Origin: Pseudomonadota bacterium
Lineage (GTDB): Bacteria > Myxococcota_A > UBA796 > SXON01
NCBI GenBank assembly: GCA_030684355.1
Contig: JAUXTN010000253.1
Span: forward strand, 1 to 54,306
Length of the DNA stretch: 54,306 nt
Reading direction: 5' to 3'
Made by a program: the position numbers and the translations under genes. A model generated the notes under the pieces. That model did not search any database. It was not told the DNA's origin and worked only from the letters and a program-made list of their open reading frames with translations. Shown piece after piece: positions 39,319 to 46,395 of this stretch (positions are counted from its first letter, which is position 1; each line of letters opens with the position of its first letter).

Positions 39319-39346
39319 TTGCAACCCGGCGCCGTGTGGATATACG
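39319..39346 (+). promoter_or_regulatory. Rightward sigma-70-like promoter
   Basis: TTGCAA (39319-39324) and TATACG (39341-39346) with a 16-bp spacer, in a gap between a divergent RHH gene and the next rightward genes. It is among the better promoter matches in the genome and one of the few AT-rich points in this region. It could drive replication genes from 39486 on. The RHH protein is the obvious candidate regulator. Confidence 0.5.
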
Positions 39347-39485
39347 ATGGATGTCACGATGCACGGCACGATTCGGAGGCTTACGATGGCTCTCTCCGCG
39401 CGCTCATGGCTATCTTCCAGACCCATTTCGACCACTGCGGGCGCGCGCTGCATCACAGTCCACCGCAGCGCACGAAGGCCGAGCC
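39347..39485 (+). other. Leader with uncertain small frames
   Basis: About 140 bases between the promoter and the next accepted gene. There is an ATG at 39386 with a GGAGGC site, opening a 96-residue frame that overlaps the next gene entirely. Another frame ends at 39489, directly overlapping the ATG at 39486. Neither has coding character that I trust; one may be a leader peptide. Confidence 0.35.
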
Positions 39486-39743
39486 ATGATGCCCGCCCCG
39501 CGACGAGCCTTCCTCCTGCGGAGGCGCCACACCCGGGCCCGGACGATCGCGCAGACCGGGCGAAAATGGAGGCGACCCCTCTACCACACGTTCAGCGCGC
39601 GATGGTGGGCGCGGTTAGCGGAACTGAATTCCGTGCCGGCCGCGGCGAGCGTGTCGTGGTCGCGACACGAGGCTGACCTCGAGTGGGCCCGTGCGTTCGT
39701 GATGGAGCGCTGCCTCGGGACGGCCACCGTGAGGGTCTCGTGA
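39486..39743 (+). CDS. Small basic protein, uncertain
   Basis: An 85-residue, Arg/Ala/Trp-rich protein with ATGATG at its start and a stop that overlaps the GTG of the next gene. The coupling with the next gene supports it. The composition is unusual (about one Arg in six residues), and a competing frame covers the same bases. No family recognised. Confidence 0.42.
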   Translation: MMPAPRRAFLLRRRHTRARTIAQTGRKWRRPLYHTFSARWWARLAELNSVPAAASVSWSRHEADLEWARAFVMERCLGTATVRVS

Positions 39744-39982
39744 TCGTCTACGACGAAACCACCCCGCTCCCGACCGGCGAGGCCCTGAACCGATGGTGGG
39801 CCGAGTTGGCCGACCGCTTCGGGGCGCCGTACAAGGCGTGGCGCGCATCCGCGCTAGAGGCGACCGAGCAGTGGCGGGCCTTCGCCAAGGCGGCCCGGCG
39901 CTGCGGTCTCGTGAGGCGGTCCCGTGGAGCTCGCAAGCACGCCCGCCGGGTGAAGGCGGCCGAGAGGAGGGGGCGTGGCTGA
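39740..39982 (+). CDS. Small helical protein
   Basis: An 80-residue protein with GTG start. The helical core 'LNRWWAELADRFGAPYKAWRASALEATEQWRAFAKA' is Trp/Ala-rich; the C-terminus is strongly basic (Arg/Lys). Probably DNA or RNA binding. It overlaps the HNH gene by 8 bases. Function unknown. Confidence 0.6.
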   Translation: MIVYDETTPLPTGEALNRWWAELADRFGAPYKAWRASALEATEQWRAFAKAARRCGLVRRSRGARKHARRVKAAERRGRG

Positions 39983-40277
39983 CGTGCGCGACCCCCGCCT
40001 CTTCTGGACCGACGACACGGGGAAACGGTGGCCCGTCCCTGAGATTCGGGGCCGGCTGAAGTTCCGGATCCCCTCTCACCTGGCGCTCCGTGAGTTCGTT
40101 ATCCGCCGGGACGGAGGGGCCTGCCGAGAGTGCGGCTCGAGGGAAAGGCTCGTGGCCGACCACGTCGTCTCGCGGCGCAACGGCGGCGCCCATCACCCGG
40201 CAAACATGCAGTGCCTCTGCTGGTCGTGCAACTCAAGGAAGGTCGGACTCGTCGACACGAAGGGCGTTCGGGCATGA
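39975..40277 (+). CDS. HNH endonuclease
   Basis: A 100-residue protein with GTG start and GAGAGGAGG upstream. Classical HNH: Cys50-Arg-Glu-Cys53, Ala-Asp62-His63-Val, a His-His-Pro-Ala-Asn77 segment, and Cys82-x-x-Cys85-Asn. The two CxxC pairs bind a structural zinc. Compact, free-standing HNH proteins next to a replication initiator may act in DNA packaging, replication or as mobile elements. Confidence 0.8.
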   Translation: MADVRDPRLFWTDDTGKRWPVPEIRGRLKFRIPSHLALREFVIRRDGGACRECGSRERLVADHVVSRRNGGAHHPANMQCLCWSCNSRKVGLVDTKGVRA

Positions 40278-41179
40278 GGGACTACGGGAAGCTCTACACG
40301 ACCTTCTGGACAAGCGAGACCACTCGCGACCTGGGCGACTCCGCGAAGGTGCTCGCGGCCTACCTCCTGACCGGCCCGCACACGTCGATGCTCGGGTGCT
40401 TCCGTCTCCCTAGGGGATACATCGGCGAAGACCTCGGCTGGCCCCTCTCGAAGACCAACACAACTCTTCTGGAACTGTTCCGGAAGGGTTTCGTGATCGT
40501 TGACAACGAGTCCGGATGGGTCTTCCTGCCAAAGTTCCTTCGCTGGAATAAGGCGGAGAACCACAACCAGGGGAAACAGCTCTCTCGACTCTTCGACCAA
40601 ATGCCGGGGGCGTCAGCACTTCGCCCCCTCGTGGCGCTGGCCCTTCTGGAGAATTCGCGGTTCCTCTCGGACGGTTTCATCGCTCTCCTTGTAACCGTTT
40701 CGGAACGGTTGCCAAACCCTTCAGAAACCCTTTCGGAACCGTCTCGAAACCAGGAACAGGAACAGGAACAGGAACAGGAGCAAGAACAGGAGCAAGAACA
40801 GGAGCCATCCTCGCCGGCCCGCAAGCGGGCGGCGCGGCCGGCTTCCATTGATCCTCTCTTCGATTCGTTCTGGATGGCGTACCCGAAGAAATCCGGGAAG
40901 GTCGACGCGGTCAAGGCGTGGGCCAGGCTGAATGCGGAGGAACGGGCGAAGGCAACCGAGATGGCGGCGGTCTATGCCGAGGCGAAGGCTGAGGTTGAGC
41001 CGGGGTTCCTGAAAGACGCTTCCGGCTGGCTCAACGGGAAGAAGTTCGACGACGACCCGTCGACGTGGAGGTCTTTCCCGTCCATCCGTCGCTCCCGCTC
41101 CATCGTCCAGTCCTCGTTCCCCGACGGCGGGCCGGACGGCATCCCGAAGTACTCCGACGTCCCCGTGAAGGAGGTCTGA
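40274..41179 (+). CDS. Replication initiator (lambda O / DnaD-like)
   Basis: A 301-residue protein starting by ATGA overlap. Residues about 1-135 are a winged-helix-like domain with 'VLAAYLLTGPHTSMLGCF' and 'LLELFRKGFVIVDNESGWVFLPKFLRWN', the pattern of phage replisome organisers that bind the origin. A tandem Glu-Gln repeat (about 159-177) links to a C-terminal domain ('FDSFWMAYPKKSGKVDAVKAWARL') typical of phage initiators. The helicase loader gene follows at once, so the pair parallels lambda O and P. Iteron-like repeats within the gene mark a probable origin. Confidence 0.75.
   Translation: MRDYGKLYTTFWTSETTRDLGDSAKVLAAYLLTGPHTSMLGCFRLPRGYIGEDLGWPLSKTNTTLLELFRKGFVIVDNESGWVFLPKFLRWNKAENHNQGKQLSRLFDQMPGASALRPLVALALLENSRFLSDGFIALLVTVSERLPNPSETLSEPSRNQEQEQEQEQEQEQEQEQEPSSPARKRAARPASIDPLFDSFWMAYPKKSGKVDAVKAWARLNAEERAKATEMAAVYAEAKAEVEPGFLKDASGWLNGKKFDDDPSTWRSFPSIRRSRSIVQSSFPDGGPDGIPKYSDVPVKEV
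40693..40751 (+). other. Candidate replication origin, iteron-like repeats inside the initiator gene
   Basis: A dyad AACCGTTTCGGAACGGTT (40693-40710) and a near copy AACCCTTTCGGAACCGTC (40726-40743) have centres 33 bp apart. Two weaker copies lie at 40715-40729 and 40738-40751. Lambda-type origins lie within the initiator gene as a set of iterons bound by the initiator. The tandem repeat just downstream and lower GC content support this. Binding is inferred. Confidence 0.55.
40751..40804 (+). repeat. Nine tandem CAGGAA-type hexamers
   Basis: Nine consecutive 6-bp units: four CAGGAA, then CAGGAG and CAAGAA alternating. They encode alternating Gln and Glu between the two domains of the initiator. 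On the DNA level they are purine-rich on one strand, which could help unwinding next to the iterons. The repeat number probably varies by slippage. Confidence 0.9.
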
Positions 41180-41835
41180 TGTTCGATCGCACGTTCCCCT
41201 GTGGAGCCTGCGGCAAAGCCCTGCCGGCCGATCGCCCCGAGGAGCTGATCCTCGGGCGGAACGCCGGGGTGATCTGTGACGCTTGCCGCCCCGCCAGGAC
41301 CGAGGAGTTTCGGCTCGGCCTGCTCCGGAAGGCCGGCGTGCCGGAACAGATGCTCTCGAGAGCCGGGGAGATGAGGCGCCTGCCGTATCCGACGGTCGCA
41401 CCGTGGGTGCTGATCCAGGGCACAGTAGGGACCGGCAAGACGTGGCTTGCGGTGGAGCTCCTCCTCGCCGTGAAGGACCCGCGAGAGGTCCGGTTCGTCG
41501 ACTGGCCGTGCTTCATGGCCGACCGGCAGGCCTCGATCGGGCACGACGACCGCGAGGACCCGATGGCGTCGCTCCGGAGCTTCCGCGGCCTGGTCGTCCT
41601 GGACGACCTCGGGCGCGAGCGGCCGGGCGATTGGGCGACCGAGACCGTGAACCTCATCCTCTGCCAGCGCTACAACGACGCAGCGAAGACCGTCATCACG
41701 ACGAACCTGAGCCTCCCGGCGATCTCCGAGCTCTACGGGGATCGGGTCGCGAGCCGGATCAACGGGTCGATCTCTGGCGTCTGGCAGCCGCGGTGGAAGA
41801 AAGACCGGCGGAAGCGGATTGAGGCCGCCGCATGA
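41179..41835 (+). CDS. DnaC-like helicase loader ATPase
   Basis: A 218-residue protein starting at the overlap TGATG. An N-terminal zinc site (Cys8-x-x-Cys11, Cys33-x-x-Cys36) is followed by an AAA+ ATPase: Walker A Gly-Thr-Val-Gly-Thr-Gly-Lys-Thr (81-88), Walker B Leu-Val-Val-Leu-Asp-Asp-Leu (138-144), sensor Thr-Thr-Asn and an Arg-rich C-terminus with 'SRINGSI'. This is the DnaC/IstB-like group that loads the replicative helicase. Together with the initiator it forms the replication module. Confidence 0.85.
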   Translation: MFDRTFPCGACGKALPADRPEELILGRNAGVICDACRPARTEEFRLGLLRKAGVPEQMLSRAGEMRRLPYPTVAPWVLIQGTVGTGKTWLAVELLLAVKDPREVRFVDWPCFMADRQASIGHDDREDPMASLRSFRGLVVLDDLGRERPGDWATETVNLILCQRYNDAAKTVITTNLSLPAISELYGDRVASRINGSISGVWQPRWKKDRRKRIEAAA

Positions 41836-41966
41836 CCACCATCTCGAGCCGCCGCACGTTAGGAGCCTCGGGCGAGACGAAGCCCGTCTCAGCTCGGGGC
41901 CAGAGGCATCCGAATGAAAGCCTCGAATGGGCAGCGCGCGGCGGCTCGTTTTTCACTGGAGGGACG

Positions 41967-42140
41967 ATGAGCCACTACCGCCACGAAGAAGAGTCCCTCG
42001 GGTACGACATCCCCGAGGAGCAGCTCGAAGACGAGGTCGGGTGCTACTACCCCGGCCGGTGCTGTATGCCCGGCTACCACCTTCGGGGAGAGTGCGCGGA
42101 GGCGCCCGTGGAGTACCGCGACCCGCAGGAGGCCGCGTGA
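41967..42140 (+). CDS. Small acidic cysteine-containing protein
   Basis: A 57-residue protein with TGGAGGGAC before ATG 41967. It is acidic and contains Gly-Cys-Tyr-Tyr-Pro-Gly-Arg-Cys-Cys and a later Glu-Cys. An in-frame ATG at 41832, overlapping the helicase-loader stop, would give 102 residues; but that stretch has less GC at third positions than its neighbours and the internal site is much stronger. Function unknown. Confidence 0.55.
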   Translation: MSHYRHEEESLGYDIPEEQLEDEVGCYYPGRCCMPGYHLRGECAEAPVEYRDPQEAA

Positions 42141-42592
42141 CGACCCGCGAGTCCGCCCTCGCGGCCCGGCTGGCGGAGAGCGAGGCGGAACTGGTCCGCA
42201 GCCACTTCGCGAACACGCTCGTTGAGACCCAGCTGGCGGAGGCGACGGGCGTGCTGCGGGAGATCGACATGCGCCTCGAAAGACGGTCCGCAATCGACGG
42301 GCTGACGCGACTCCAGGCAATCGAGCTGGCGCTCAAGGTGTGCGCGGAGACGGACCCGAAGGGTGAGATAGCCCGCCGCTACGTGGTCCTCTCCCGCCCC
42401 GCCCCTCCGACCTCAACGCACAATCACACGGGGGCGACGGGCTCTGACCCGTCTGGCCTGCACCCGAGCCAAAGCTCCGGCGCCGGAGACCGGCAACCGA
42501 ACGGGCAGGCTGGTCCGCCTGAAACGACGGCAGACCCCCACCATTCCTCCCGCCCCGCCGCGCCGACGACCGAGGAGAAGGCCAATGGCTGA
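42137..42592 (+). CDS. Coiled-coil protein with disordered tail
   Basis: A 151-residue protein with GTG start and GCAGGAGG upstream. Residues 1-85 are a charged helical coiled coil (Ala/Glu/Arg-rich); residues 90-151 are low-complexity, rich in Pro, Thr, Ser, Gly and His and probably unfolded. Function unknown. Confidence 0.58.
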   Translation: MTTRESALAARLAESEAELVRSHFANTLVETQLAEATGVLREIDMRLERRSAIDGLTRLQAIELALKVCAETDPKGEIARRYVVLSRPAPPTSTHNHTGATGSDPSGLHPSQSSGAGDRQPNGQAGPPETTADPHHSSRPAAPTTEEKANG

Positions 42593-42884
42593 AACCTACA
42601 CCTACTCACAGACCACGGGCGCTGCGCTCATCGAGTTCCACAACCACCTCCGTGCGACGGGGCTGCTCGACGACTTGATCTCCGACATCGTCGCGAAGGT
42701 GCGCGAAACGCCACCATCCCGCGAGGAGGCCCGCCTGCGGCTCACGTGCGCCGCGCTGACGGCTGTCGCCTCCGCCTACTCCCGCCCCGACGTGCCGCTC
42801 GCCAGGTGGGCCGTCTCACTGGCGGATGAGGTGCTCGCCCTGCTCTACCCGCCCCCCGACCGAGGGCAAGGAGGACGAACGTGA
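42585..42884 (+). CDS. Helical protein of unknown function
   Basis: A 99-residue protein with GAGGAGAAGG before its ATG, overlapping the previous gene by 8 bases. Four predicted helices, with an Ala-rich one ('LTCAALTAVASAYS'). Family not recognised. Confidence 0.58.
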   Translation: MAETYTYSQTTGAALIEFHNHLRATGLLDDLISDIVAKVRETPPSREEARLRLTCAALTAVASAYSRPDVPLARWAVSLADEVLALLYPPPDRGQGGRT

Positions 42885-43105
42885 GCGAGTGCGTGCTCAT
42901 GGACCCGCGAGCGCACGACGACGTTGACGATGCTTCGGTCTACGTCTACTGCAAGGACATCGCCGAGGCGTTCGATTACCGGCAGGACTTTCCCGACGCC
43001 GTGCTCGTCGAGTTGTCCGGCCCCCGCAACGACACGACCATGACGGTGGTGCCGTGGCCCCCCTCGCCGCTCCCGACGACGCCCGAGGAAGGGGAGGGGA
43101 CGTGA
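42881..43105 (+). CDS. Small acidic protein
   Basis: A 74-residue, Asp/Val/Pro-rich protein with GTG start overlapping the previous stop. One beta-rich central part ('DAVLVELSGPRNDTTMTVVPW') and an acidic N-terminus. Small acidic proteins can be DNA mimics, but there is no specific sign of that. Function unknown. Confidence 0.52.
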   Translation: MSECVLMDPRAHDDVDDASVYVYCKDIAEAFDYRQDFPDAVLVELSGPRNDTTMTVVPWPPSPLPTTPEEGEGT

Positions 43106-43353
43106 GAAAAGACAAGATCGACCTCCGCCGCTACCACGAGGTGTACCCCGGCGAGGTGAAGACCGGCGTGCTCACCTCCGTCGAGTTCCGCGAGAAGTGG
43201 GAGAAGCGTGTCGTCGTTACAATGAACGATTGGCAGGTGGCGCACCTCGTGAAGCAGCTTGCCGCGCTCCCGAAGGAGCGGGCCGAAGAGCTGGCGCGGA
43301 TTCGTGAGGCGTTCGCCGCGGCTGCGAAAGAAGCCGGGGAGCCGAAGCCGTGA
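43102..43353 (+). CDS. Small charged protein
   Basis: An 83-residue protein with GTG start and GGGGAGGGG upstream. The first half is beta-like ('YHEVYPGEVKTGVLTSVEF'); the second a long Ala/Glu/Lys/Arg helix. Family not recognised. Confidence 0.55.
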   Translation: MRKDKIDLRRYHEVYPGEVKTGVLTSVEFREKWEKRVVVTMNDWQVAHLVKQLAALPKERAEELARIREAFAAAAKEAGEPKP

Positions 43354-43667
43354 GCGCGACGAAGCCGGACCCGCTGAGCGTGCTCGTCATGGAGTGGCAC
43401 GACGTGATGGCCGAGCGCAAAGCGATCCGGTCCCCGTCAAGCATCCGGCAGTGCGAAGAGCAGGACGAGCGGTCAGAAGGGCCGTGCTACGGGCACGGGC
43501 GCCTGTTCTACGGCCCGGATAACTGCGACCCGTGCCGCGAACGGATGGCGCGGTTCAACGAGATCAAGGGCATCTCCGCCCGCCTCCGTGGCATCGAGGC
43601 GCGGATGTTCAACGCCGCCGCCCGCGTCCGTGCCGCGCGGGAGAAGGAGGAGAAACGCCATGACTGA
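43350..43667 (+). CDS. Small protein with zinc-like cysteines
   Basis: A 105-residue protein with GTG start. Cys34, Cys46, and the pair Cys59-Asp-Pro-Cys62 with a nearby His could form a zinc site. It ends in a long charged helix. Function unknown; it overlaps the next gene by 8 bases. Confidence 0.55.
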   Translation: MSATKPDPLSVLVMEWHDVMAERKAIRSPSSIRQCEEQDERSEGPCYGHGRLFYGPDNCDPCRERMARFNEIKGISARLRGIEARMFNAAARVRAAREKEEKRHD

Positions 43668-43824
43668 TCTTGGTGACGCCATTGGACGCGATATGGCGCG
43701 GGGCTTTCTACTGACGGTCGCAGCCGTCCTGCTTCTCGGCGTCGGGATGGGGGCGTGTGTGACAAAGGCGTGCGGCTCCGGCTGGCGCGTCCAGTCGCCC
43801 GTGACGCGAACGGTGCCGAAGTGA
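43660..43824 (+). CDS. Small membrane protein
   Basis: A 54-residue protein with GAAGGAGG before ATG. One hydrophobic helix of about 20 residues (17-36, 'GFLLTVAAVLLLGVGMGACV') follows an acidic N-terminus. Single-pass topology. Similar small membrane peptides lie at 29993 and 30707. Function unknown. Confidence 0.58.
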   Translation: MTDLGDAIGRDMARGFLLTVAAVLLLGVGMGACVTKACGSGWRVQSPVTRTVPK

Positions 43825-44120
43825 CCGCCCCCGCTCTGGCCGCTGCGGTTAAGGAGGCGGAGGAGGCGCTGGCCTTCGCGGCCGACCACGATTACCCGGA
43901 TGCCGTCATCAGCGAGGCGGCCGTGCGCGTGCTCCTCTCGGCCCTCCGAGGGCCCGTGCCATCGACCGACCCGTGGCGCGCCTGCGGCTGCCCCAACCCG
44001 GACGACTGCGAGCACGTCTACTACGGTGAGCCCGTGGGGGAGACGCCAACTGTCAAGGGATCCCTGACGGTTGCCACCGCCCCGTTGCCGGCGGGGGTGG
44101 CGGCAAGGAAGACGCCATGA
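43821..44120 (+). CDS. Small alanine-rich protein
   Basis: A 99-residue protein with GTG start overlapping the preceding stop. The N-terminal 45 residues are two Ala/Glu helices; then Cys-Gly-Cys-Pro-Asn-Pro-Asp-Asp-Cys-Glu-His, a possible metal-binding turn, and a Thr/Val/Pro-rich tail. Function unknown. Confidence 0.55.
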   Translation: MTAPALAAAVKEAEEALAFAADHDYPDAVISEAAVRVLLSALRGPVPSTDPWRACGCPNPDDCEHVYYGEPVGETPTVKGSLTVATAPLPAGVAARKTP

Positions 44121-44626
44121 TTAGTGCAGGGCTATCCGCCCGCCTCGCGCGAGACGTAATACCGGAGCCAAACAGTGGATGCCACCTGTGGATAGGCGCG
44201 GTGGACGAGCACGGGTATGGGAGGTTCTGGCACGACAGGAAAAGATACCGCGCCCACTGCGTCTCGTACGAGATTCACAACGGCCCCCTCCCGCCTGGCC
44301 TGCTCGCATGCCACCGTTGTGACAACCCACCGTGCGTTAACCCCGCCCATCTGTTCGCCGGGAGCCATCACGAGAACATGGCCGATTGCGCCGCGAAGGG
44401 AAGACACGCTAGCGCGAAGCGCGACGCCTGCCTACGGGGCCATCTCTTCACCGCCAACTCGACAAAGACGAAAGATGGCGGGCCGGTTCGCATCTGCCGT
44501 GTCTGCGAAAACGCGCGCAAGCGCCGCAGCTATCACGCCACGCTTGAAACGAGCCGCGCGTACGGCCGAGAGAAGATGGCGCGATACAAGCGGCTCGCCC
44601 TCGACTCCGCCCGGGGCCCCCGATGA
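44117..44626 (+). CDS. HNH endonuclease (HNH_3 type) with C-terminal zinc site
   Basis: A 169-residue protein starting by ATGA overlap. The sequence His47 in 'RAHCVSYEIHNGPLPPG', Ala-Cys-His66-x-Cys-Asp-Asn-Pro-Pro-Cys-Val-Asn75-Pro-x-His78-Leu and 'HHENMADCAAKGR' is the HNH_3 family core. The C-terminal part has Cys105, His109, Cys127 and Cys130, a second zinc site, as in many free-standing phage homing endonucleases. GC content of this gene is lower than its neighbours, which agrees with recent transfer. Confidence 0.82.
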   Translation: MISAGLSARLARDVIPEPNSGCHLWIGAVDEHGYGRFWHDRKRYRAHCVSYEIHNGPLPPGLLACHRCDNPPCVNPAHLFAGSHHENMADCAAKGRHASAKRDACLRGHLFTANSTKTKDGGPVRICRVCENARKRRSYHATLETSRAYGREKMARYKRLALDSARGPR

Positions 44627-44814
44627 ACCGCCGTGCCGCCATCGCCGCGCTGCCGTGCCGGTGCAGACGAAAGCCGACGCTAGACGATACCCGCTTCTAC
44701 GGTGAGCCGATGGTGTCGTGTTGCGGCTCGGCCACCCATCAGATCGTCGTCTACGGCAAGACGCTCAACGTCGCAATTCGCCGGTGGAACCGGCTCGTGG
44801 GGGGCTGGGAATGA
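44623..44814 (+). CDS. Lar-like restriction alleviation protein
   Basis: A 63-residue protein with ATGA overlap. It shows the short Lar pattern: Leu-Pro-Cys-x-Cys, a Val-x-Cys-Cys-Gly centre, and 'VAIRRWN' near the end, corresponding to the usual Cys-Pro-x-Cys-Gly ... Cys-x-x-Cys-Gly ... Ala-Ile-x-x-Trp-Asn. Lar of prophage Rac modulates type I restriction. Many phage homologues are untested. One of the usual cysteine spacings is changed here (Cys-x-Cys instead of Cys-x-x-Cys). Confidence 0.6.
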   Translation: MNRRAAIAALPCRCRRKPTLDDTRFYGEPMVSCCGSATHQIVVYGKTLNVAIRRWNRLVGGWE

Positions 44815-44999
44815 CGACCCTCTACCGCTTCGCCTGGCGCAACAACACCAAGCGCGAGACGCTCTACGGCCGGCCGTGTCACGTCCTCGCGAGGGGCGCG
44901 AAGAATTCAATCCTCATTCAGTTCCTTGACAACAACCAGCGCGAGGTCGTCTCGCGGAACTCCGTCCGGAAGATCGCAGGAGGCCCCGATGCCCGCTGA
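44811..44999 (+). CDS. Small beta-rich protein
   Basis: A 62-residue, basic, beta-rich protein starting by ATGA overlap. The pattern 'CHVLARGAKNSILIQFLDNNQREVVSRNSVRKI' is an SH3-like barrel layout found in many tiny phage proteins. Could bind nucleic acid. It overlaps the next gene by 11 bases. Confidence 0.6.
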   Translation: MTTLYRFAWRNNTKRETLYGRPCHVLARGAKNSILIQFLDNNQREVVSRNSVRKIAGGPDAR

Positions 45000-45267
45000 G
45001 AGAAACCCCGCCGCCGGGATCGCGATGGGAGCGTGGACGATCTCCCTTCCCTTCTACGGCGCCTTCATCTTCTACGGCACAGAGGCAGAGGCCGAGACGA
45101 TGCGCGCCCACAAAGCCAACTGGGAGGGCGAGGTTGCCCGGAAGCGGCGAGCGACAGCGGAGGAGGTGTCTCGGAACGAACCGATTCTCCAGAAGGGTGA
45201 CTGCGGCTTTGAGTGGAAGACGACCTGTATGGAATGCCGGAGGCCACATGCCGAATGCAAGTGCTGA
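44989..45267 (+). CDS. Small protein with C-terminal cysteine cluster
   Basis: A 92-residue protein with GCAGGAGG before ATG. A hydrophobic segment (12-32) may be a membrane or buried helix. The C-terminal part holds Cys-Gly-Phe, Cys-Met-Glu-Cys and Cys-Lys-Cys. The first part reads as 'GAWTISLPFYGAFIFYGT'. Function unknown. Confidence 0.55.
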   Translation: MPAERNPAAGIAMGAWTISLPFYGAFIFYGTEAEAETMRAHKANWEGEVARKRRATAEEVSRNEPILQKGDCGFEWKTTCMECRRPHAECKC

Positions 45268-45574
45268 GATGAGCCTCGCCAAGCTACTGGACGAGGCGAA
45301 GAGGCTGGAGACGGGGTGCCACTTCGTAGAGCTTGAGCGACTCATAACCGCGAACGGGTTGCGCCTGGTCGCCATCGCCGCCGCGGCAGTGGAGATGCGC
45401 CACGGGGTAGAGGTGTCAATGGGTCGGGCGAATGGTCGCTGGTGTGAATGGGGCGAACGCGCAGAGATGGTGCTCAACATGCTCGAAGAGAACCTTGCCG
45501 CTTTCGACGCCGTCGTCCGTGGCTCCGCCCTCGCCGGCCCCGCCACCGGCGCGGGAGGGGAGGGAGAACCGTGA
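45248..45574 (+). CDS. Helical protein of unknown function
   Basis: A 108-residue protein. ATG 45248 has GGAGG four bases before it and overlaps the previous gene by 20 bases; an ATG at 45269 is an alternative with no ribosome site. It is helical with Leu/Glu/Ala/Arg and ends in a Gly/Ala-rich tail. Family not recognised. Confidence 0.52.
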   Translation: MPNASAEMSLAKLLDEAKRLETGCHFVELERLITANGLRLVAIAAAAVEMRHGVEVSMGRANGRWCEWGERAEMVLNMLEENLAAFDAVVRGSALAGPATGAGGEGEP

Positions 45575-45828
45575 AAGCACCGCTCGACGGCGTCGTCGCC
45601 GCCTACGAACGACTCGCGGCGGCACGCGTGGAACTCGACGCGGCAGAGCGCAGGCTCGCCGCGCTACTCGACCCGTGCCCGTCGATGTGCCCGGAGGGAT
45701 ACCAGGGCCACTGGCGCAACTGGCACAAGGGGCACGGCTGCGAAGCGGACATCCGGGGGAACTTGATCGAATACCGCAGAGCCGTCTCCGCCCCCGTCGC
45801 CCCCGGCAGCGGAGGGGAGAAGACGTGA
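45571..45828 (+). CDS. Small protein with N-terminal coiled coil and Cys/His/Trp motif
   Basis: An 85-residue protein with GTG start and GGGAGGGGAGGGAG upstream. Helical residues 5-35; then Cys-Pro-Ser-Met-Cys, 'GHWRNWHKGHGC', a likely metal site. Function unknown. Confidence 0.55.
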   Translation: MKAPLDGVVAAYERLAAARVELDAAERRLAALLDPCPSMCPEGYQGHWRNWHKGHGCEADIRGNLIEYRRAVSAPVAPGSGGEKT

Positions 45829-46160
45829 GGCCAGACCATCTCCTGAGCGTGGCCCGCCGCAAGCTCGGCAGGCCGACCGCTGTTACGCGGGCGTGGGAGT
45901 GCATCCCGTTCGATGGCCCAACCATCGGAGTCTGTCTCACGCTGGCCGACGATGCCGAGTCGTTCCCGAACCGCGAGGACGTGCTCATCGACAAGCGCGA
46001 AGAGGACGAGGAGAAGGCCCGCTTCGAACGCGAGACGGGCAAGTGCCATCGGTGCGGTGGAGACGGTCAGGACTGGGCCGGCTGGAACCACGGCACCGGC
46101 CACCGCTGGCGTCCGTGCAAGCGATGCGGTGCGAGCGGTGCCGCCCCGGTGCGCCCATGA
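45825..46160 (+). CDS. Protein with DnaJ-type CxxCxG zinc motif
   Basis: A 111-residue protein with GTG start. The C-terminus holds Cys-His-Arg-Cys-Gly-Gly-Asp-Gly and Cys-Lys-Arg-Cys-Gly-Ala-Ser-Gly, two CxxCxGxG motifs spaced as in the DnaJ zinc centre, giving one full zinc site. The N-terminal 75 residues are an alpha/beta part with acidic residues. It could be a chaperone-like adaptor; not established. Confidence 0.62.
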   Translation: MRPDHLLSVARRKLGRPTAVTRAWECIPFDGPTIGVCLTLADDAESFPNREDVLIDKREEDEEKARFERETGKCHRCGGDGQDWAGWNHGTGHRWRPCKRCGASGAAPVRP

Positions 46161-46206
46161 CCCGCCCCCGTTCCGCCTCCGCCCTCGCACAAGCGGAGGC
46201 GTGCTG

Positions 46207-46395
46207 ATGTCGTGGGCCCTTTTCCTTGACCACGACGGCCGGGCCAAGGTGGACTTCTACGCTTTCGTACTCGGCCGACCCCTGATCTCCGAGCACCTCG
46301 ACAAGCGCGACGCCGAGACCGCTCTCCTCGTTTACCGCGAGCGAGCACGGCGCGAGGCGTCGGAAGCTCTCGGGCAGAAGGAGCTCTTCCGGTGA
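46207..46395 (+). CDS. Small protein of unknown function
   Basis: A 62-residue protein starting 46 bases after the previous stop. It opens with 'SWALFLDHDGRAKVDFYAFVLGRPL', likely a beta hairpin, followed by a charged helix. The Shine-Dalgarno candidate is GGAGG at 46196. Family not recognised. Confidence 0.52.
   Translation: MSWALFLDHDGRAKVDFYAFVLGRPLISEHLDKRDAETALLVYRERARREASEALGQKELFR

Noticed and set aside
39386..39676. A 96-codon rightward frame with a GGAGGC site
   Set aside because: The product is a Ser/Arg/Pro-rich sequence without structure. The competing frame at 39486 is coupled to the next gene by a 4-base overlap.
40751..40804. Tandem repeat considered as a CRISPR-like array
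   Set aside because: The units are 6 bp without spacers and encode Glu-Gln in frame. It is a simple tandem repeat.
41832..41966. Longer form of the gene at 41967
   Set aside because: The 45 added codons have lower third-position GC than the rest, and the internal ATG has a much stronger ribosome site. The longer form cannot be fully excluded because its ATG overlaps the previous stop.
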